From contig NC_071390.1 of NCBI RefSeq assembly GCF_022682495.2, positions 146,544,583 through 146,608,582 on the forward strand: a DNA stretch of 64,000 bases, written 5' to 3'. The DNA is from Desmodus rotundus. Lineage: Eukaryota; Chordata; Mammalia; Chiroptera; Phyllostomidae. The notes beneath the pieces are model-generated. The model had not been told where the DNA came from and ran no database searches. It was given only the letters and a program-made list of their open reading frames with translations. Shown in pieces: positions 24,803-36,761 of this stretch (positions within the stretch are counted from its first letter, which is position 1; each line of letters begins with the position of its first letter). The position numbers and the translations under genes are program-made.

Positions 24803-24845
<43 letters not shown>
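24803..24845 (+). repeat. 43-nt uninterrupted T tract
   Basis: A pure run of T, directly followed by L2-like sequence. It could be the A-tail of a lost - strand retroposon, but no body is visible. The length in the real genome is uncertain because such runs are error-prone. Confidence 0.9.
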
Positions 24846-24849
<4 letters not shown>

Positions 24850-24899
24850 GTTCAACATGTTCTTTTTGCTGGGCATTCTTGTGATTCACCTTGTCTACA

Positions 24900-25720
24900 T
24901 ATGTGACTCCCTGATCTTTATTTCTAACTCACATATGTTCTTCTATAAGCATTTTGTATTTGCTACATCGCTTCAGAATACAGTGTGTACCAAATTCCTC
25001 CCTTTCCCTACAATTTATTCTCAAGTTCTCAGTACGTGACAACACTATTCCCTGCAACTGTTCCTTGTTCTTCAAAATTATTACCTACCATCCCTTACCC
25101 ACTCATTGACAAATCTTGGGTTCATCCTCTTATATCTTACTTGTGTATATTATTTTCATTTATGCAATGCCATTATTGAAACTCATGTCATCTCCAGCAC
25201 TAACCTGATTACTGTTCCGCTGCCTTTTTACCCAGTCTGTCAACTTATGGTGACATCATTATAAAATTTAGTTTGGATATTACTTCCTTGGTTTGCATTT
25301 TCTAATGGCTTTCCATTATCCAAAGGATAAAGTTTATACTTCATAGTAAGGTTAAAGCAAGCATTTGATAGTCTGGTTAATAGTCTGGTTGCAGTCTGTC
25401 TTACTAGCTTGACCTTCCAACATTCCATTCTTAGATTTCCTATAATTCATCTGTTGCAAATCTGTACATTTCTTAGGGCATATTATGTTCTTTCATGTTT
25501 TGAGCCTTTGCTGAAAAGACATAATTCTTCCATTCCCATTCTGTTGAACTCAGGGCCCTTTGTTTAAAAGCCAGATCTAATGTACTTTGGTTCTTTCTTA
25601 GCATTAGTTAACCTCTCCCAATCTGTTTCTCAAATACTTTGTACATTTATTTATTAATAGCACTTTTCACATTATAATTTTAGTTGCTTCAATTACACAG
25701 TACACTCTTTAGGGTTAGAT
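24900..25720 (+). repeat. possible L2-like LINE remnant
   Basis: Phrases such as ctaatggctttccattatcc, aaaggataaagtttatacttc and gcaagcatttgatagtctgg resemble the 3' region of ancient L2-type LINEs. Strongly decayed, with approximate limits. Confidence 0.4.
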
Positions 25721-25829
25721 GTTAAATTTTATTGCATTTGTACTTTGTTCACCTTTTACCCTCCCAGTTTCCATGCTTTTAAGCACCATTCCTGAAAAAC
25801 ATAACAATTAAAAGTTACCTATGTACCAC

Positions 25830-25960
25830 ATTTGGTGCTAAGTGTTCTATATACATTTTAATTTATTCCTTAATACAACATCATAAAAGAGAAGGTATTA
25901 TCCTCTTAGATATGAAGAGCCTGAACACTGCCATAGTCTAAACCCATAGTGTTAGAGATA
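25830..25960 (+). repeat. possible MIR fragment
   Basis: The order gtgctaagtgttctatatacatttt, then ttattccttaatacaac, then aggtattatcctc and atatgaagagcctgaac, follows the 3' half of MIR. Confidence 0.45.
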
Positions 25961-27689
25961 GCGCCTTCAAAATCCATGTTCTTTTCATAAAATCATAACG
26001 AAAGGCCCCCAAATCTGTATTAACTTAGACTCCAGTAGTTTCTGACAAATCATAGGTGATTTAAGTTTAAATTCCACAAAATATTTGCTAAAAACAAACT
26101 TCACATAAAACTTTTATATATATAATAATTGTATTAAACTTATAGGAAGAAACTCAATTACCTTAAAATTGCCAGTTTATACAGGGAAAACTGTAGTCTA
26201 TCAAAATATTTCTCCTTACATGTGGAGTGCTCATTAATTTGAAATATATAATTTTTTTCTCAGAGACATTAATATTATTTAAATTGTTTTCTGTTGACTT
26301 CTTATCAATGTAGTGATTTCCTTGTTTGGATTTTCCTTAACCATTTAAATGATGAAGAGGTTGATGGTTCAAATAAATTGATCCTTTTGTCTTAATTGCT
26401 AATAGAGTGACTAAGTTATATCTAAGGATGTCAACAATAGGTTGCTGTATTAAATAATATAATAGGATCTTTCTTAACCACTGATCTATGTGTAGTGCTT
26501 GAAAAGTAATAGACAATTGGTAAGTGTTTGTTGTAGGTGGATAAATAACTGAAAGAATGGTAATGAGTGTTGAGGGTTGTGGGAAACACCTGCATTGGTC
26601 ATGATTTTAAAAATGTATTTGGAGAAAAAGAAGAGAATTATATGTGTTGTGCATCTAAAAAGATACCAACAATAGATTTAGATCTGTTCAATGCCACTGT
26701 GTCTTTTGAGAAAAAGAATCTATCCTTTGTTTGAAGGAACACAGGTGTGAAGAAGCTGTGGAACTCTTTGATTTTGCAGAGAGCAGTTCTTGTTGTGTTG
26801 GGTAGGATGAAACAAGGGGGGAGTCAGATACTTTTAGATTTAAATCTGTTAGGGTAACATTTGAATATCTCTTGGCAAGTTTAATTTATTGGACAACCAT
26901 ATAATAAAGTAACAGATTGATATGCTAAAATATCTAAAGCTGATTTTTTTTTTTTGTCAGTTGACACCCACTTGTCTGTTCTATAAATTGGTCCTAACTC
27001 CACCCTCCCTTCCAGATTTGTGAAGTGATAAAATAGGCATGAGACATGGTCCTTTTTCTTTGCTTTGGCCAAATAAGTATCAGAGTTAGATAAGTTTAAT
27101 GACCTTAATTGACAACTTTCTTATGATTCATTACCACAGATTAAGTTTGAAAAGTAAATACAGTGGCCACAGAAGCACACCTGTGCAGTGACCTCAAGAT
27201 AGCTCTTAGAAGATTAGTGTGTCTAATATTCACTTAGTTACATGCTGGTTCCATAGTTTTCATCTAATGGGAAGGATGATTATTCATTCATTAATATGGG
27301 GTGTGTGAGTTAGTCACTGGAATAAACTTTCCTTTGTGTTTTGATGGTATTTGGAGACTGGGTAAAATTCTAAAAAACCTGAAGAGTTTTCAAGATGCTT
27401 CGGTAATATCCCTTATAGCTGACATAGAAGGTTGTTAACTGCCTGTAGTGGGTCACATTTAGCCTTCTGTTTCTTGGCTTTAAAATAATTTTTTGTATTA
27501 CTAAGTACTTGTGAAAAATTAGATTGGCCATAAAGTTACTCAAATATTGTTGAATAAGTGAATATATGAGTGGAGGAATTTAGTCTGCTTTAGTCAATAA
27601 CTTAAGGGTTAGGGAAGGTCCTTTTAACCAAGACCCAAAAAGGCATTTGCCTTAAAAGAAAAAGTTGATAGTAGGACCACATAAGTCAC

Positions 27690-28734
27690 TTTTAAAAGTT
27701 CTCTATGACAGAGATATAATAAATAAAGGTTGAAAGCTGAATGTCAAAACTGGGGTAAAATATTTGCAATATATATAATAGTAATCTGAAGGTATATTAG
27801 AATTAAAGCAGTATGGAAAAGATAATCCAATAGAAAAATGAGCAAAGGATATGAACAGGCATTTACAGAAAAGGAATGTAAAATCGCCAGCCTTGCCTTA
27901 TAATTTCAAAAATTAACTCAAAGTTGATTAGAGACCTTAATGAAGGAACTGAAACTATAAAACTTTTAGAAGAAAATGGGAAAATCTTCATTACATCAGT
28001 AGTGATGCCTTAGATGTGACAGCAAAAGCACAGGTAACAAAAGAAAAAATAGATAAATTGGGCTTCATCAGAATTTAAAACTTTTGTCCCTCGGAGGACA
28101 CTCTCCAGTGAAAAAACAATCCACAGAATGGGTGGAAGTATTTGTAAATCACATACCTGGTAAATGATTAATATCCAGAATGTATAAAGCCCTGTAACTC
28201 AATAACAAAGTGAAACAAACAGCTGATTTCAAAACTGGCAAAAAGCTTGAATACACGTCTCCAAAAATGATATTCTGATGGTCAATAAGCTCATGAAAGG
28301 TCCTCCACGTCCTTAGTCATTGGGGAAAGCAAATCAAGACCACAGTGCAATACCACTTCACACATATTAGGATGGCTATAATACAAACAGCCATAGAAAA
28401 TAACAAGTGTTTTTGAGGATGTAGAGAAATCGGAACCCTTATGCATTCAAGTAGGACTGCACAATGACAACAGATGCTGTGGAATACAGTTTGGCAGTTC
28501 ATCAAAAAGTGAAAGATAGAATTTTATTATAGGATCCAATGATTCTGTGCCTCGGTATTTAACCAAAAGAATTAAAAGCCAGGGAATCAAACAGGTATTT
28601 GTACATCATGTTCATAGCAGCAGTAGTCACGATAACCAAAAAGTGGAAATGATTCAAGTGTCTATCAACAGATAAATAGACAACCAAATTATGATGCACG
28701 CAATATTACCCAGTTTTAAAAAGGAGTCAGATTC
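27690..28734 (+). mobile_element. old L1 3' region (left part, split)
   Basis: The sequence follows the ORF2 C-terminal coding region and 3' end of an old L1. Landmarks are aaacttttagaagaaaatggg, attgggcttcatcagaattt, gcaaatcaagaccacagtgc, and ttcatagcagcagtagtcac. It stops at aaaaaggagtcagattc and resumes at 30579, so the ORF1-only element split it. Stops are frequent and there is no coding capacity. Confidence 0.85.
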
Positions 28735-29389
28735 CAACTTCTGGCCAAGATGGAGGTGTAGGTAAATACACTTTGCCTCCTTGTACCACCAAAAGATGGA
28801 CAACAACAAATTTAAAAACAAAAAACAACCAGAACTGACAGAAAATCCAACTGTATGGAAGTCCAACAACCAAAGAGTTAAAGAAGAAACATTCATCCAG
28901 ACTGGCAGGAGGGGTGGAGATGGGCAGCCAGGGTGGAGAGGACTCACGGCAAGGCAGTGGCTGGAGGGACTGGGCAGTCCCACATTTGCGTGCAGATAAA
29001 ACGGGAAGAACAACCAGGGAGCGAGACTGACCATACAACCCAGGTTTCCACCACAGGGAAATAAATCCTCAAAACCTTTGGAAAAAACCTGTCGAGGTTG
29101 AGCTGGCAGGAAAAGCTCCCAGCCTCACAGGAGACTTCTTTGGAGAGACCCACAGGGTCCTAGAACATACACAAACACACCCCACCCACCCAGGAATTAG
29201 CACTGGAAATTGTGAATAGTGGAGGAAGTGACTGCAAGCCAGCTGAGAGCAGAAAGCAGCATTATTTCCTCTCGGACCCTTCCCCCCCATACAGCACCAC
29301 AATGCAGCAACGTGGGTGGCCCAACCCTGGCAATTACCTAAGGTTCCACCCCTTTACTATGTAACAGGTGCTCAAAGACAAAAAAAAAT

Positions 29390-30187
29390 ATGGCCCAAAT
29401 GGAGGAACATATCAAAGCTCCAAAAAAAATACAGCTAAACGATGAAGAGATAGCCAGCCTATCAGATGCAGAGTTTAATACACTGGTAATTAGAATGCTC
29501 ACAGAAATGGTTGCGTATGGTCACAAAATGGAAGAGTGAAGGCCATGACAAGTAAAATAAAGGAAGATGTACAGGGAACCAACAGTGGAGGGAAGGAAAC
29601 CAGGACTCAAATCAGTGGTTTGAAGTGAAAGGAAGAAATAAAGATTCAACCAGAACACGATGAAGAAACAAGAATTCAAAAAAATGAGGAGAGGCTTAGG
29701 AACCTCTGGGACAGCTTTAAACATTCCAACATCTGAATCATAGGAGTGCCAGAAGAAGAGGAAGAGCAAGAAATTGAAAACTTATTTGAACAAATAATAA
29801 AGGAACTCTTCTCCAATCTGGTGAAGGAAATAGACTTCCAGGAAGTCCAGGAAGCATACACAAAGGCACATCATAATTAGATTACCCAAGATTAAAGATA
29901 AGGAAAGAATCTTAAAAGCAGCAAGAGAAAAGGAGACAGTTACCTACAAAGGGGTTCCCATAAGACTGTCAGCTGATTTCTCAAAAGAAACCTTGCAAGC
30001 AAGAAGGGTCTGGAAAGAAGTATTCAAAGTCATGAAAGGCAAGGACCTACATCCAAGATTACTCTATCTGGCAAAGCTATTGTTTAGAGTGGAAGGGCAG
30101 ATAAAGTGCTTCCCAGATAAGGTCAAGTTCAAGGAGTTCATTGTCACCAAGCCCTTATTACATGAAATGTTAAAGGGATTTATCTAA
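29390..30187 (+). pseudogene. ORF1 of half-L1 copy A, broken
   Basis: The frame opens MAQMEEHIKAPKKIQL at 29390 and hits a TGA near 29537. Later pieces in shifted frames restore the ORF1p pattern: GVPEEEEEQEIENLFEQ near 29745-29795, and the C-terminal domain ETLQARRVWKEVFKVMKGKD, then HPRLLYLAKL, at 29980-30080. It ends LLHEMLKGFI-stop at 30187. The length, about 265 residues, is shorter than the full L1 ORF1. The part with the trimer coiled coil appears shortened; this is an inference from spacing. Confidence 0.8.
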
Positions 30188-30309
30188 GAAGATAAAAAAA
30201 TAGTAAAATGACAACAAAATCACAACTATCAACAACCGAACTTAAAAGACAAAACAAAAACAAAACAAGCTAAGCAAATAACTAGAACAGGAACAGATTC
30301 ATAGAACTA

Positions 30310-30545
30310 GAGATGACCTGGAGGGTTGTCAGCAGGGGCTGGGGGTGGAGAATGGGGGCAAAGGTACAGAGAATAAAATGGTGGGTACAAAATAGGCAGG
30401 GGGAGGTTAAGAATAGTATAGGAAATGGAGAAGACAAAGAACTTACATGTATGACCTATGGACCCATTCCCCCATGGTGGGGGAATGCTGGTGGGAAGGG
30501 GGTACAGGGCGGAGGGGAATAAGGGCGGGGGGGGGAATGGGACAA
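30310..30545 (+). other. G-rich 3' tail of half-L1 copy A
   Basis: The stretch has many runs of three or more G on the + strand (gggctgggggtgg, atgggggc, cagggggagg, gtgggggaatg, gaagggggtac, gggcgggggggggg). It resembles the polypurine, quadruplex-prone tract of L1 3'UTRs. The complement recurs in copy B at about 58745-58975. Confidence 0.75.
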
Positions 30546-30578
30546 CTGTAATCGATAATCAATAAAATACATTTTGAA

Positions 30579-30870
30579 AGTAAGATTCTGATGCATACAA
30601 TATGGAGGAAACTTGAAAACCTTATACTAAGTGAAATAAGCCTGGCACAAAAAGGACATGTTGTTTGATTTTACTTATATGAACTACTTAGAATGGGCAA
30701 GTTCAGAGACAGAAAATAAAATAGTGGTTACTAGAGGCTGGAGAGATGGGGAGCTCTTGTTTAATTGAGTAGAAAGTGTCTGAAATGATGAGTGTACTTA
30801 ATGCTACTGAATTGTAAACCTAGAAGTGGTTAAAATAGTAAATTGTGTGTTATGTATTTTATCAGTATAA
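30579..30870 (+). mobile_element. old L1 3' region (right part)
   Basis: The L1 text resumes with gaaagtaagattctgatgc, ataatactaagtgaaataagcc-like wording and gaaaataaaatagtggttac, and ends near attttatcagtataag. This is the usual L1 3' UTR text. Confidence 0.8.
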
Positions 30871-31954
30871 GAAATTTCAAGGGAGCAATTGCCAATATAT
30901 ATTGGAAAGTAAGATTAAAACTAAAAAATTAAAATGAAATTTTTCACCCTGAAAGTTAGTGATGATTCGATGTGGGAAACACAATTCGTATGTAAGTTGG
31001 CTATTGCAAAGGTCACTTTAGTATAGCAGCATCTGTTAAAAGTTTTAAAATATGCTCATCTTTGGATTAGCAAAAAGATTTTCTCTTGAATGAAAAAATC
31101 AAATTGCAAGAATATGGTATCTTTATAAGATATCAATACTATATTTATGTACATTTGTAACATAGAAAATACTATGTGTGTCCATAATAAAATACTCATG
31201 AATTATAAAATTAAAAATAAAATAAAATGAAAGTCACAGATTATATAACAAGTGTTGTCACCTAGCTGTCTTACATTTTTGCCAGAAATAGGCTTTGTTT
31301 TGCTTTATAACTTCCCCATATTGTACTCTTCTGTGTTAAGAACATGGTGTAGAAAATGCAATAGAAAATACAGCCTGCCTTGGTGCACTACTGCTTTGAC
31401 CTTTGTTCACATGTCTTGTTGAGTACTATTAAAACAGCTGTAGGAAATTAATAATCAGAGATGTAATCAGTGCTTTTTACTATTTCCGTGCAGTATCTTT
31501 TTAGATCTGGTTGTAAGTCTCAAAGAAGTTATTTGGTGTAACTGAAAAAGGTAGGTCAGAAATGAGTTTTGACTTTGGTTTATGCTCTTGGGTATTTTGA
31601 AGGGGTGCCTATAATTTAAAACAAGTTGAATGATATTACTTCAAACCTTAAAAAGTTAGGTTATAGTAACATCATTTCTCTGGGAAAGTCTAGTCTTTGG
31701 TAGGTTACTTCCCCTACTGGTAAAAATTGAAAATATAAATGAACAATTTTTAGTTACAAGCATAAAGGGAGAGAAAGGTTTTATCAAAGCAAATATACAC
31801 AAATTAAAAATCAAAGGATAGCATACTTAGGGCTCATACTGAAGAATTGGTTAGAGGTCTAGAAGTCATAGAAATAATTAGGTGGCAAAGTGACTTAGTT
31901 CATTTAAATTTAAAATAGCTTAGGAAGAGACCATTATCCTTAAAGATATCTTAG

Positions 31955-31955
31955 G

Positions 31956-32023
<68 letters not shown>
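31955..32023 (+). repeat. (CA)n microsatellite with GC lead
   Basis: A short GCGCGCG (31955-31961) is followed by about 31 CA units ending at 32023. Purine-pyrimidine alternation gives Z-DNA potential, and the locus is probably polymorphic. Confidence 0.97.
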
Positions 32024-32028
<5 letters not shown>

Positions 32029-33244
32029 CTAGAGTTAAAACTAGGTGACATTCTATTGCCAAAGACTGAAAAAAATATTTAAGGTAATCTAGGTTCTTTG
32101 AATGCTTGACAAAGTTTATATTTAAGGAATGAGACTAAAGGCTAATACTCTTAAAAAGAAGAGTCTGTTGACTCTTATGTCAATTTATTTTTTGTCTTTA
32201 GGCAACCATTTCCAGATACCCAAATTTTTTCTTTGTTTAGTTTGATACAAATCTGTATGAACATGGTACTAAATACTAGCTTTACCCTAAAAGATTAGAT
32301 TCCAGATTTAAAAGTTTCAGAAAAATAATAAATGTTAGTTAAAATTAAATGTGTAGAAAAACATTCATTGACTGTTTACTTGTTTTGAAAAGTGGTTTGT
32401 TGTCTTTGTGTATAATAAAGTGTGTATTTTATATTTTATAAGATTATTTAAAATAAGTCTAAATTAGTTAAAGTAGTCTCTTAAGACTCTTACCATGTTA
32501 ACTCAGCTTTATGAAAATAACAAAGTGAGCTGTTGTCTGCTCATCAATTATTTATGGCAACCTTAGGCTTTTCTCCCCATTATCATGTTTTAAACACAGA
32601 GAGCACACATATATGTGCACCTTGCCCAATCTTTATTGTAGATTCAGAGCATCCAAATACATGTTGATGTATCCACTCAAATACATGTTGATGCTACCCG
32701 GATGCCAAGCCCCATTTTCTACCAGGGCTACAGAAATAAATACAACCAAATTGCTCTTCTGAAAGAGTTCATGTTCTAATAGATGCTAAACTATGTAGTA
32801 GAAGATGCTGGGTGATACAATAGGTCCGTGTTAGAGCACCTGAGTAGAAACAAGGGGCACACAACCAATACCTTTCTTTTATGTAGTAATGTAAAACTAA
32901 GGCTACTTTTCAGGGTAGCTTTTTAAATCTATTAATTATGAGACCAAGTAAGTTACTCTCAGTCATACTTATAGATTGAAGCAAATAATATTTAAAATGT
33001 TTAACATGTAACATAGTTTGGAGGGGCATTTATATGGGGTTTAGTAGTGCTGTTTTTTAAAAGAGTGTGAAAATAGCATGCTGAAGACCTGCCTGGAAAA
33101 TTGGTGTAACTTTCCTGTCTTTGATTTTAATCCTTTCTACACTCAGTTCTCCAAGTTCATGCTATGTTTTTTTTGTTTTTGTTTCCTTTTATTTTTCAAG
33201 TTAACCTGGGAAGTTCTCTGATTTATTTATTTTTTTTTTCATAA

Positions 33245-33390
33245 CCAGCAAGGGATGCTAGAATCACCCATAGAACTTTTACAAGTTCAACATATACTTG
33301 GGCCTCACCAGTTTCATTAGATCTGGCATGGAGTGCTGGTATCATTTGCTTTTTCTTTTTTAACTTTACAGGTGATCCTAATAAGAACTC
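33245..33390 (+). repeat. possible MER5-like hAT fragment
   Basis: The wording gctagaatcacccatagaac, cttgggcctcaccagtttc, and ggtgatcctaataagaac follows the mirrored pattern of MER5-type non-autonomous elements. Confidence 0.4.
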
Positions 33391-34611
33391 TGTTGACATT
33401 CAAAACTAATTAATCGAGAAATTCTTGCCTTTAGAGATGTCACTTGCTCGAGGGTCCCATAAGTATGTAATACCATCTGGTTTCCAAACTGTTCATCAAT
33501 AATCTTTTCTCATAAAACTGTAAAAGATATATATCCTCAGGGTAAATAAACATTAACGTTAGAAGTTAAGGGTGTTTAGTTCTTGTTACTTTATTTTTTT
33601 TATGGTGTGATATACATTAGCTTTTTATTTTATTTTCTTGGATTGAAGGACAGCACTGAAGAATTTCTAAGCCTGTGTAAATTTTTCAAATCTGTGGATA
33701 GATTTAGCAGCACCAAAACAAATTTGAAAACAACTCACACTTTCTTCTCCAATGCCTGACATTAAAAGCAGAAGTAAACTACAATAAAAGTAACAAATGA
33801 GTAAGGATCATTTCAGAGGGATGTGATTACTAATTCATGCAGGCAGTAAAGGAAGTTCATACAGGAAGTAAAAATATAGAACTTGCTTTGTTCTAAACAT
33901 TAATCAAGATGCCCCTAAGCTGTATTTCCTAAACTGAATCTTAAAAGATACGATTTAAAGAAAACAACTTACTATGGTCTATAATTGTCCCATAAACTGT
34001 AATAATTGACAGCTGGTTTTCAAAAGGAAAATCTTATTCGAGCTTCTTTATACTTCTCTACAGGCATTGGCAAATGTAGGTTTACAGTTTTTCCTATGGA
34101 AAATAATACAATAATTAATAAAATAAGAATATACAGTTTTACATTCCTACATATATAAATCTCCTTTTACCAACCCCTGTATGACTCTAAAACAGCAAAG
34201 TTAAAATCATAGACAGTCTGCTAGACGTATAGACCTTTAAAATGTTTGCCTTACAAAAATTAAAATGTCTTAGGCCTTCTGACTTGATCATAATTGATCA
34301 ATACATTCCTGAGGTCTGTATTTTGAAGAGCAATTACCCTCTAGTTCTTTTGACAATTACAGGGTAGTCCATATTTAATAAGCTTGCTAGCAATACCCAG
34401 CTTTTCTGGGGCCATGGGGATTAATGAATTTAGTTAAAATTGGAAATGAACATTTACAGTTACATTCAGGTAGCAGTGTAATATTCACATGCAGTGTGCC
34501 TGAAATGTACATCATAATAGCAGTCTTAAATCAGTTATGTAATATACATATGAGCTTAAAATCTTCAAGAAATTTGTATGTATAGGAAATCAAAGATGTG
34601 TTAGCAATTTT

Positions 34612-35108
34612 TTCCCCCTAAACAATGATGTTATTGCTTGAGTACATAGGCATTTTATGCAACCAGGGCAGAGGCTGTGGATGAATTCTTTTCCAAGTGG
34701 GGGGAAGACTCATTTGGTCTTATATATCAAGCCAACCAGTGAATATGGCTCTTGGTCAGAATCGGACATAATTTAGTATCCTTATCCTCTCTCTTCCTCT
34801 CAAGATGCTTTCAAACATCAACAGCTTTCTTAATTAAATGGTAGAGATCCTCAGGAAGATCAGGAGCCAAGTCCTTTAGACTTAAGAATTCTCAAGATTG
34901 CATTGCCTGTCAAAACATACTTGTGTGACGCCATGTGAGTCTCTTGGGATCACACCAGTTTGTGAGGGAGTCATTCCCTGGTTGGCCAGTTTATAGATGT
35001 GATCCTTCACGTGGTCAGACATCAGCTTCAACCAGGTGGGACATTGCAGTGGTAGGTGGAGGCCACTGGGACAGGCCCCTTCCCGGGAACACGTATGCAG
35101 CCAGTGAT
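34612..35108 (-). pseudogene. RPS13: RPS13 processed pseudogene
   Basis: On the - strand the intronless text follows small-subunit ribosomal protein S13. Landmarks are [56 protein letters not shown] and the C-terminal STASALVA-stop at 34655-34657. The 3'UTR continues to about 34618 and is followed by a short A run (34607-34612). The initiator Met is lost. A stop follows KKAVDV, and indels lie near the start and before LRILK. It is a dead L1-made copy of the mRNA, antisense to WAC, and has no function I can see. Confidence 0.9.
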
Positions 35109-36199
35109 GGCAGCAGACAGGCAACAAAAAAGGGTACAAATGGTCATATTTTTTCTTTAGACCAATATTGTAAGAGAATACATACGACATCTTGAGTAGT
35201 CCAGTCTTAATGTTGTTATCCATAGTAAGTTCTCTGTTTCTAAAGCTCTATTTTCCTCCATGATAGTCACTTGTATTAGTAAAATTCCATAGTACAAAAA
35301 TACCACTTTGTGTTTATTTTCCTGCTAGTGGACTTTTGCTTGTTTCTAGTTTTGTGCTAAAATAAAACAAATATAATACTCTAAAAAAATTGTTGAATCT
35401 TTCTCCTGATTTATTTACCTTAGAATTTATCTAAGAGGAATATTGGGTCATGAAGTGTGTGCAGCTTCAGATGTTCTAGATAATGCCTAATTATTACTTT
35501 CCAATTTGGTTATATCAATTTAGTGTCCACCAGAAACATGAAGTGTTCCTGTTACTCCTTGTCAACATTTGACATTGTCAGACTTTTAAATTTTTGTCAG
35601 TCCGATGAATGCAAAAGGATACCCTGTTGCTTCTCATTTGCATTTTCCTGATTATCAATGAGGTTGAGCATCTTTGTAGTTTTTTAAGCCATTCAAGTTT
35701 CTTCTATGAAATGTCTTTTTATTTTTCTATCTTGTAGTTTGTCTTTTATGATTTATAGGAATTCCTTAAAATATTTTGGTTACCAATACATTTAATGTAA
35801 TTGTTTTGCCTTTTCTAAATGTTTGCATCCTGATGTCAAAGAGATCTTACTATATTTTCCTATACTAGTTCTAAAGACTTAAGTATATATACGAAGTTTA
35901 AATTTACCTTAATTTGGTTTTGTTTTGAATGTAATTTTGTATATCTGGCAAGGCACTCCACTGGTTGTGTTTTTTATCATATCCTTAGCCCATTCTGGGG
36001 TTGCTCACCATGATGCCTATACTGATATGTATTAAGGACATTATTATATTTAGGTAAGCTGTTATTGCGGTCATAAATATTTTCACCTTTTTATTTTAAC
36101 AGGCATACAACATTAAGTGTTGAATTGTGTTGTCCGTTTATCCTAATGAAAGCTTTACTTTAATATGTAGTTAATATACAAATGTGTTTGAAACAGCAT

Positions 36200-36400
36200 T
36201 ACTAATAAATAGTATGGTAGTTTTAGAATAAGACATGAGTTTGGTTGAATCACTGCTTTACTAGGTTTTGTGACTTCACACAAGTATGTAATCTTTCAGC
36301 TTTCTCACCAATGAAATTGCGACATAAAAATGCCTACCTCATTATTCTCATCAGTCATATTTACTGAGCCTCTTTTATGTGCTAACTTGTAAAGATTAAA
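36200..36400 (+). repeat. MIR fragment
   Basis: The core text ggttttgtgacttcacacaag, then gctttctcaccaatgaaatt and gcctacctcattattctcatc, follows the MIR consensus closely enough to call. Confidence 0.6.
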
Positions 36401-36515
36401 TGACATCACTTGAGTTGGTTGAGTGCCTCAGACAATGAAGTTACGTGTTTGAGTTTGGTTCCAGTTTCCTCAATTCAAGTAATATTTTTAGCTTTATTAT
36501 CTCTTGTTTATTTAG

Positions 36516-36761
36516 AATCTGCATCAGGAGAGAAATCTGTATCACATTCTTGCACAACTCCTTCCACGTCTTCTTCCTCTGGACTGAATCCCACATCTGT
36601 ACCTCCAACATCTGCTTCAGCAATCCCTGTTTCTCCTGTTCCACAGTCACCAATACCTCCATTACTTCAGGATCCAAATCTTCTTAGACAGTTGCTTCCT
36701 GCTTTGCAAGCTACACTGCAACTTAATAATTCTAATGTGGACATATCCAAAATAAACGAAG
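36516..36761 (+). CDS. WAC: WAC exon 8
   Basis: The acceptor is gtttatttag and the donor is gtaaat at 36762. The exon encodes residues 308-388: a Ser/Thr/Pro-rich segment ([14 protein letters not shown]), then a hydrophobic, likely helical block ([19 protein letters not shown], then LQLNNSNVD) that runs on into exon 9. The intron before it is the longest in the window (12.8 kb) and holds the ORF1-only element at 28735-30578. Open frames on the opposite strand here are shadows. Confidence 0.96.

Larger units (their letters stand above)
28735..30578 (+). mobile_element. ORF1-only half-L1 element (HAL1-type), copy A
   Basis: The element begins with an L1-like 5'UTR (caacttctggccaagatggagg) of about 650 bp, followed by an A-rich stretch, then a single decayed ORF1 (29390-30187). 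A roughly 390-bp A-rich then G-rich tail ends aatcgataatcaataaaatac. No ORF2 sequence lies between ORF1 and the tail. The flanks are one old L1 interrupted between aaggagtcagattc (28721-28734) and gaaagtaagattc (30576-30588), an imperfect target duplication. Such elements are known as HAL1; they depend on L1 ORF2p supplied by other copies. Confidence 0.85.
23715..36515 (+). other. WAC intron between exons 7 and 8
   Basis: The largest intron in the window, 12.8 kb. It contains a 43-nt T run, an L2-like remnant, MIR-like fragments, an L1 3' end split by an ORF1-only element, a CA microsatellite, a MER5-like fragment and an RPS13 pseudogene on the opposite strand. Stretches 23760-24780, 25970-27680, 30880-31950, 32030-33230, 33390-34600 and 35120-36190 show nothing I can assign. 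Confidence 0.85.

Noticed and set aside
31955..32023. possible regulatory Z-DNA element
   Set aside because: The CA run is an ordinary microsatellite; no promoter or exon is nearby, so I list it only as a repeat.
34935..35195. 86-residue + strand open frame
   Set aside because: It is the opposite strand of the RPS13 retrocopy.
36441..36677. 78-residue - strand frame opposite WAC exon 8
   Set aside because: Shadow of a constrained coding exon; no family resemblance.
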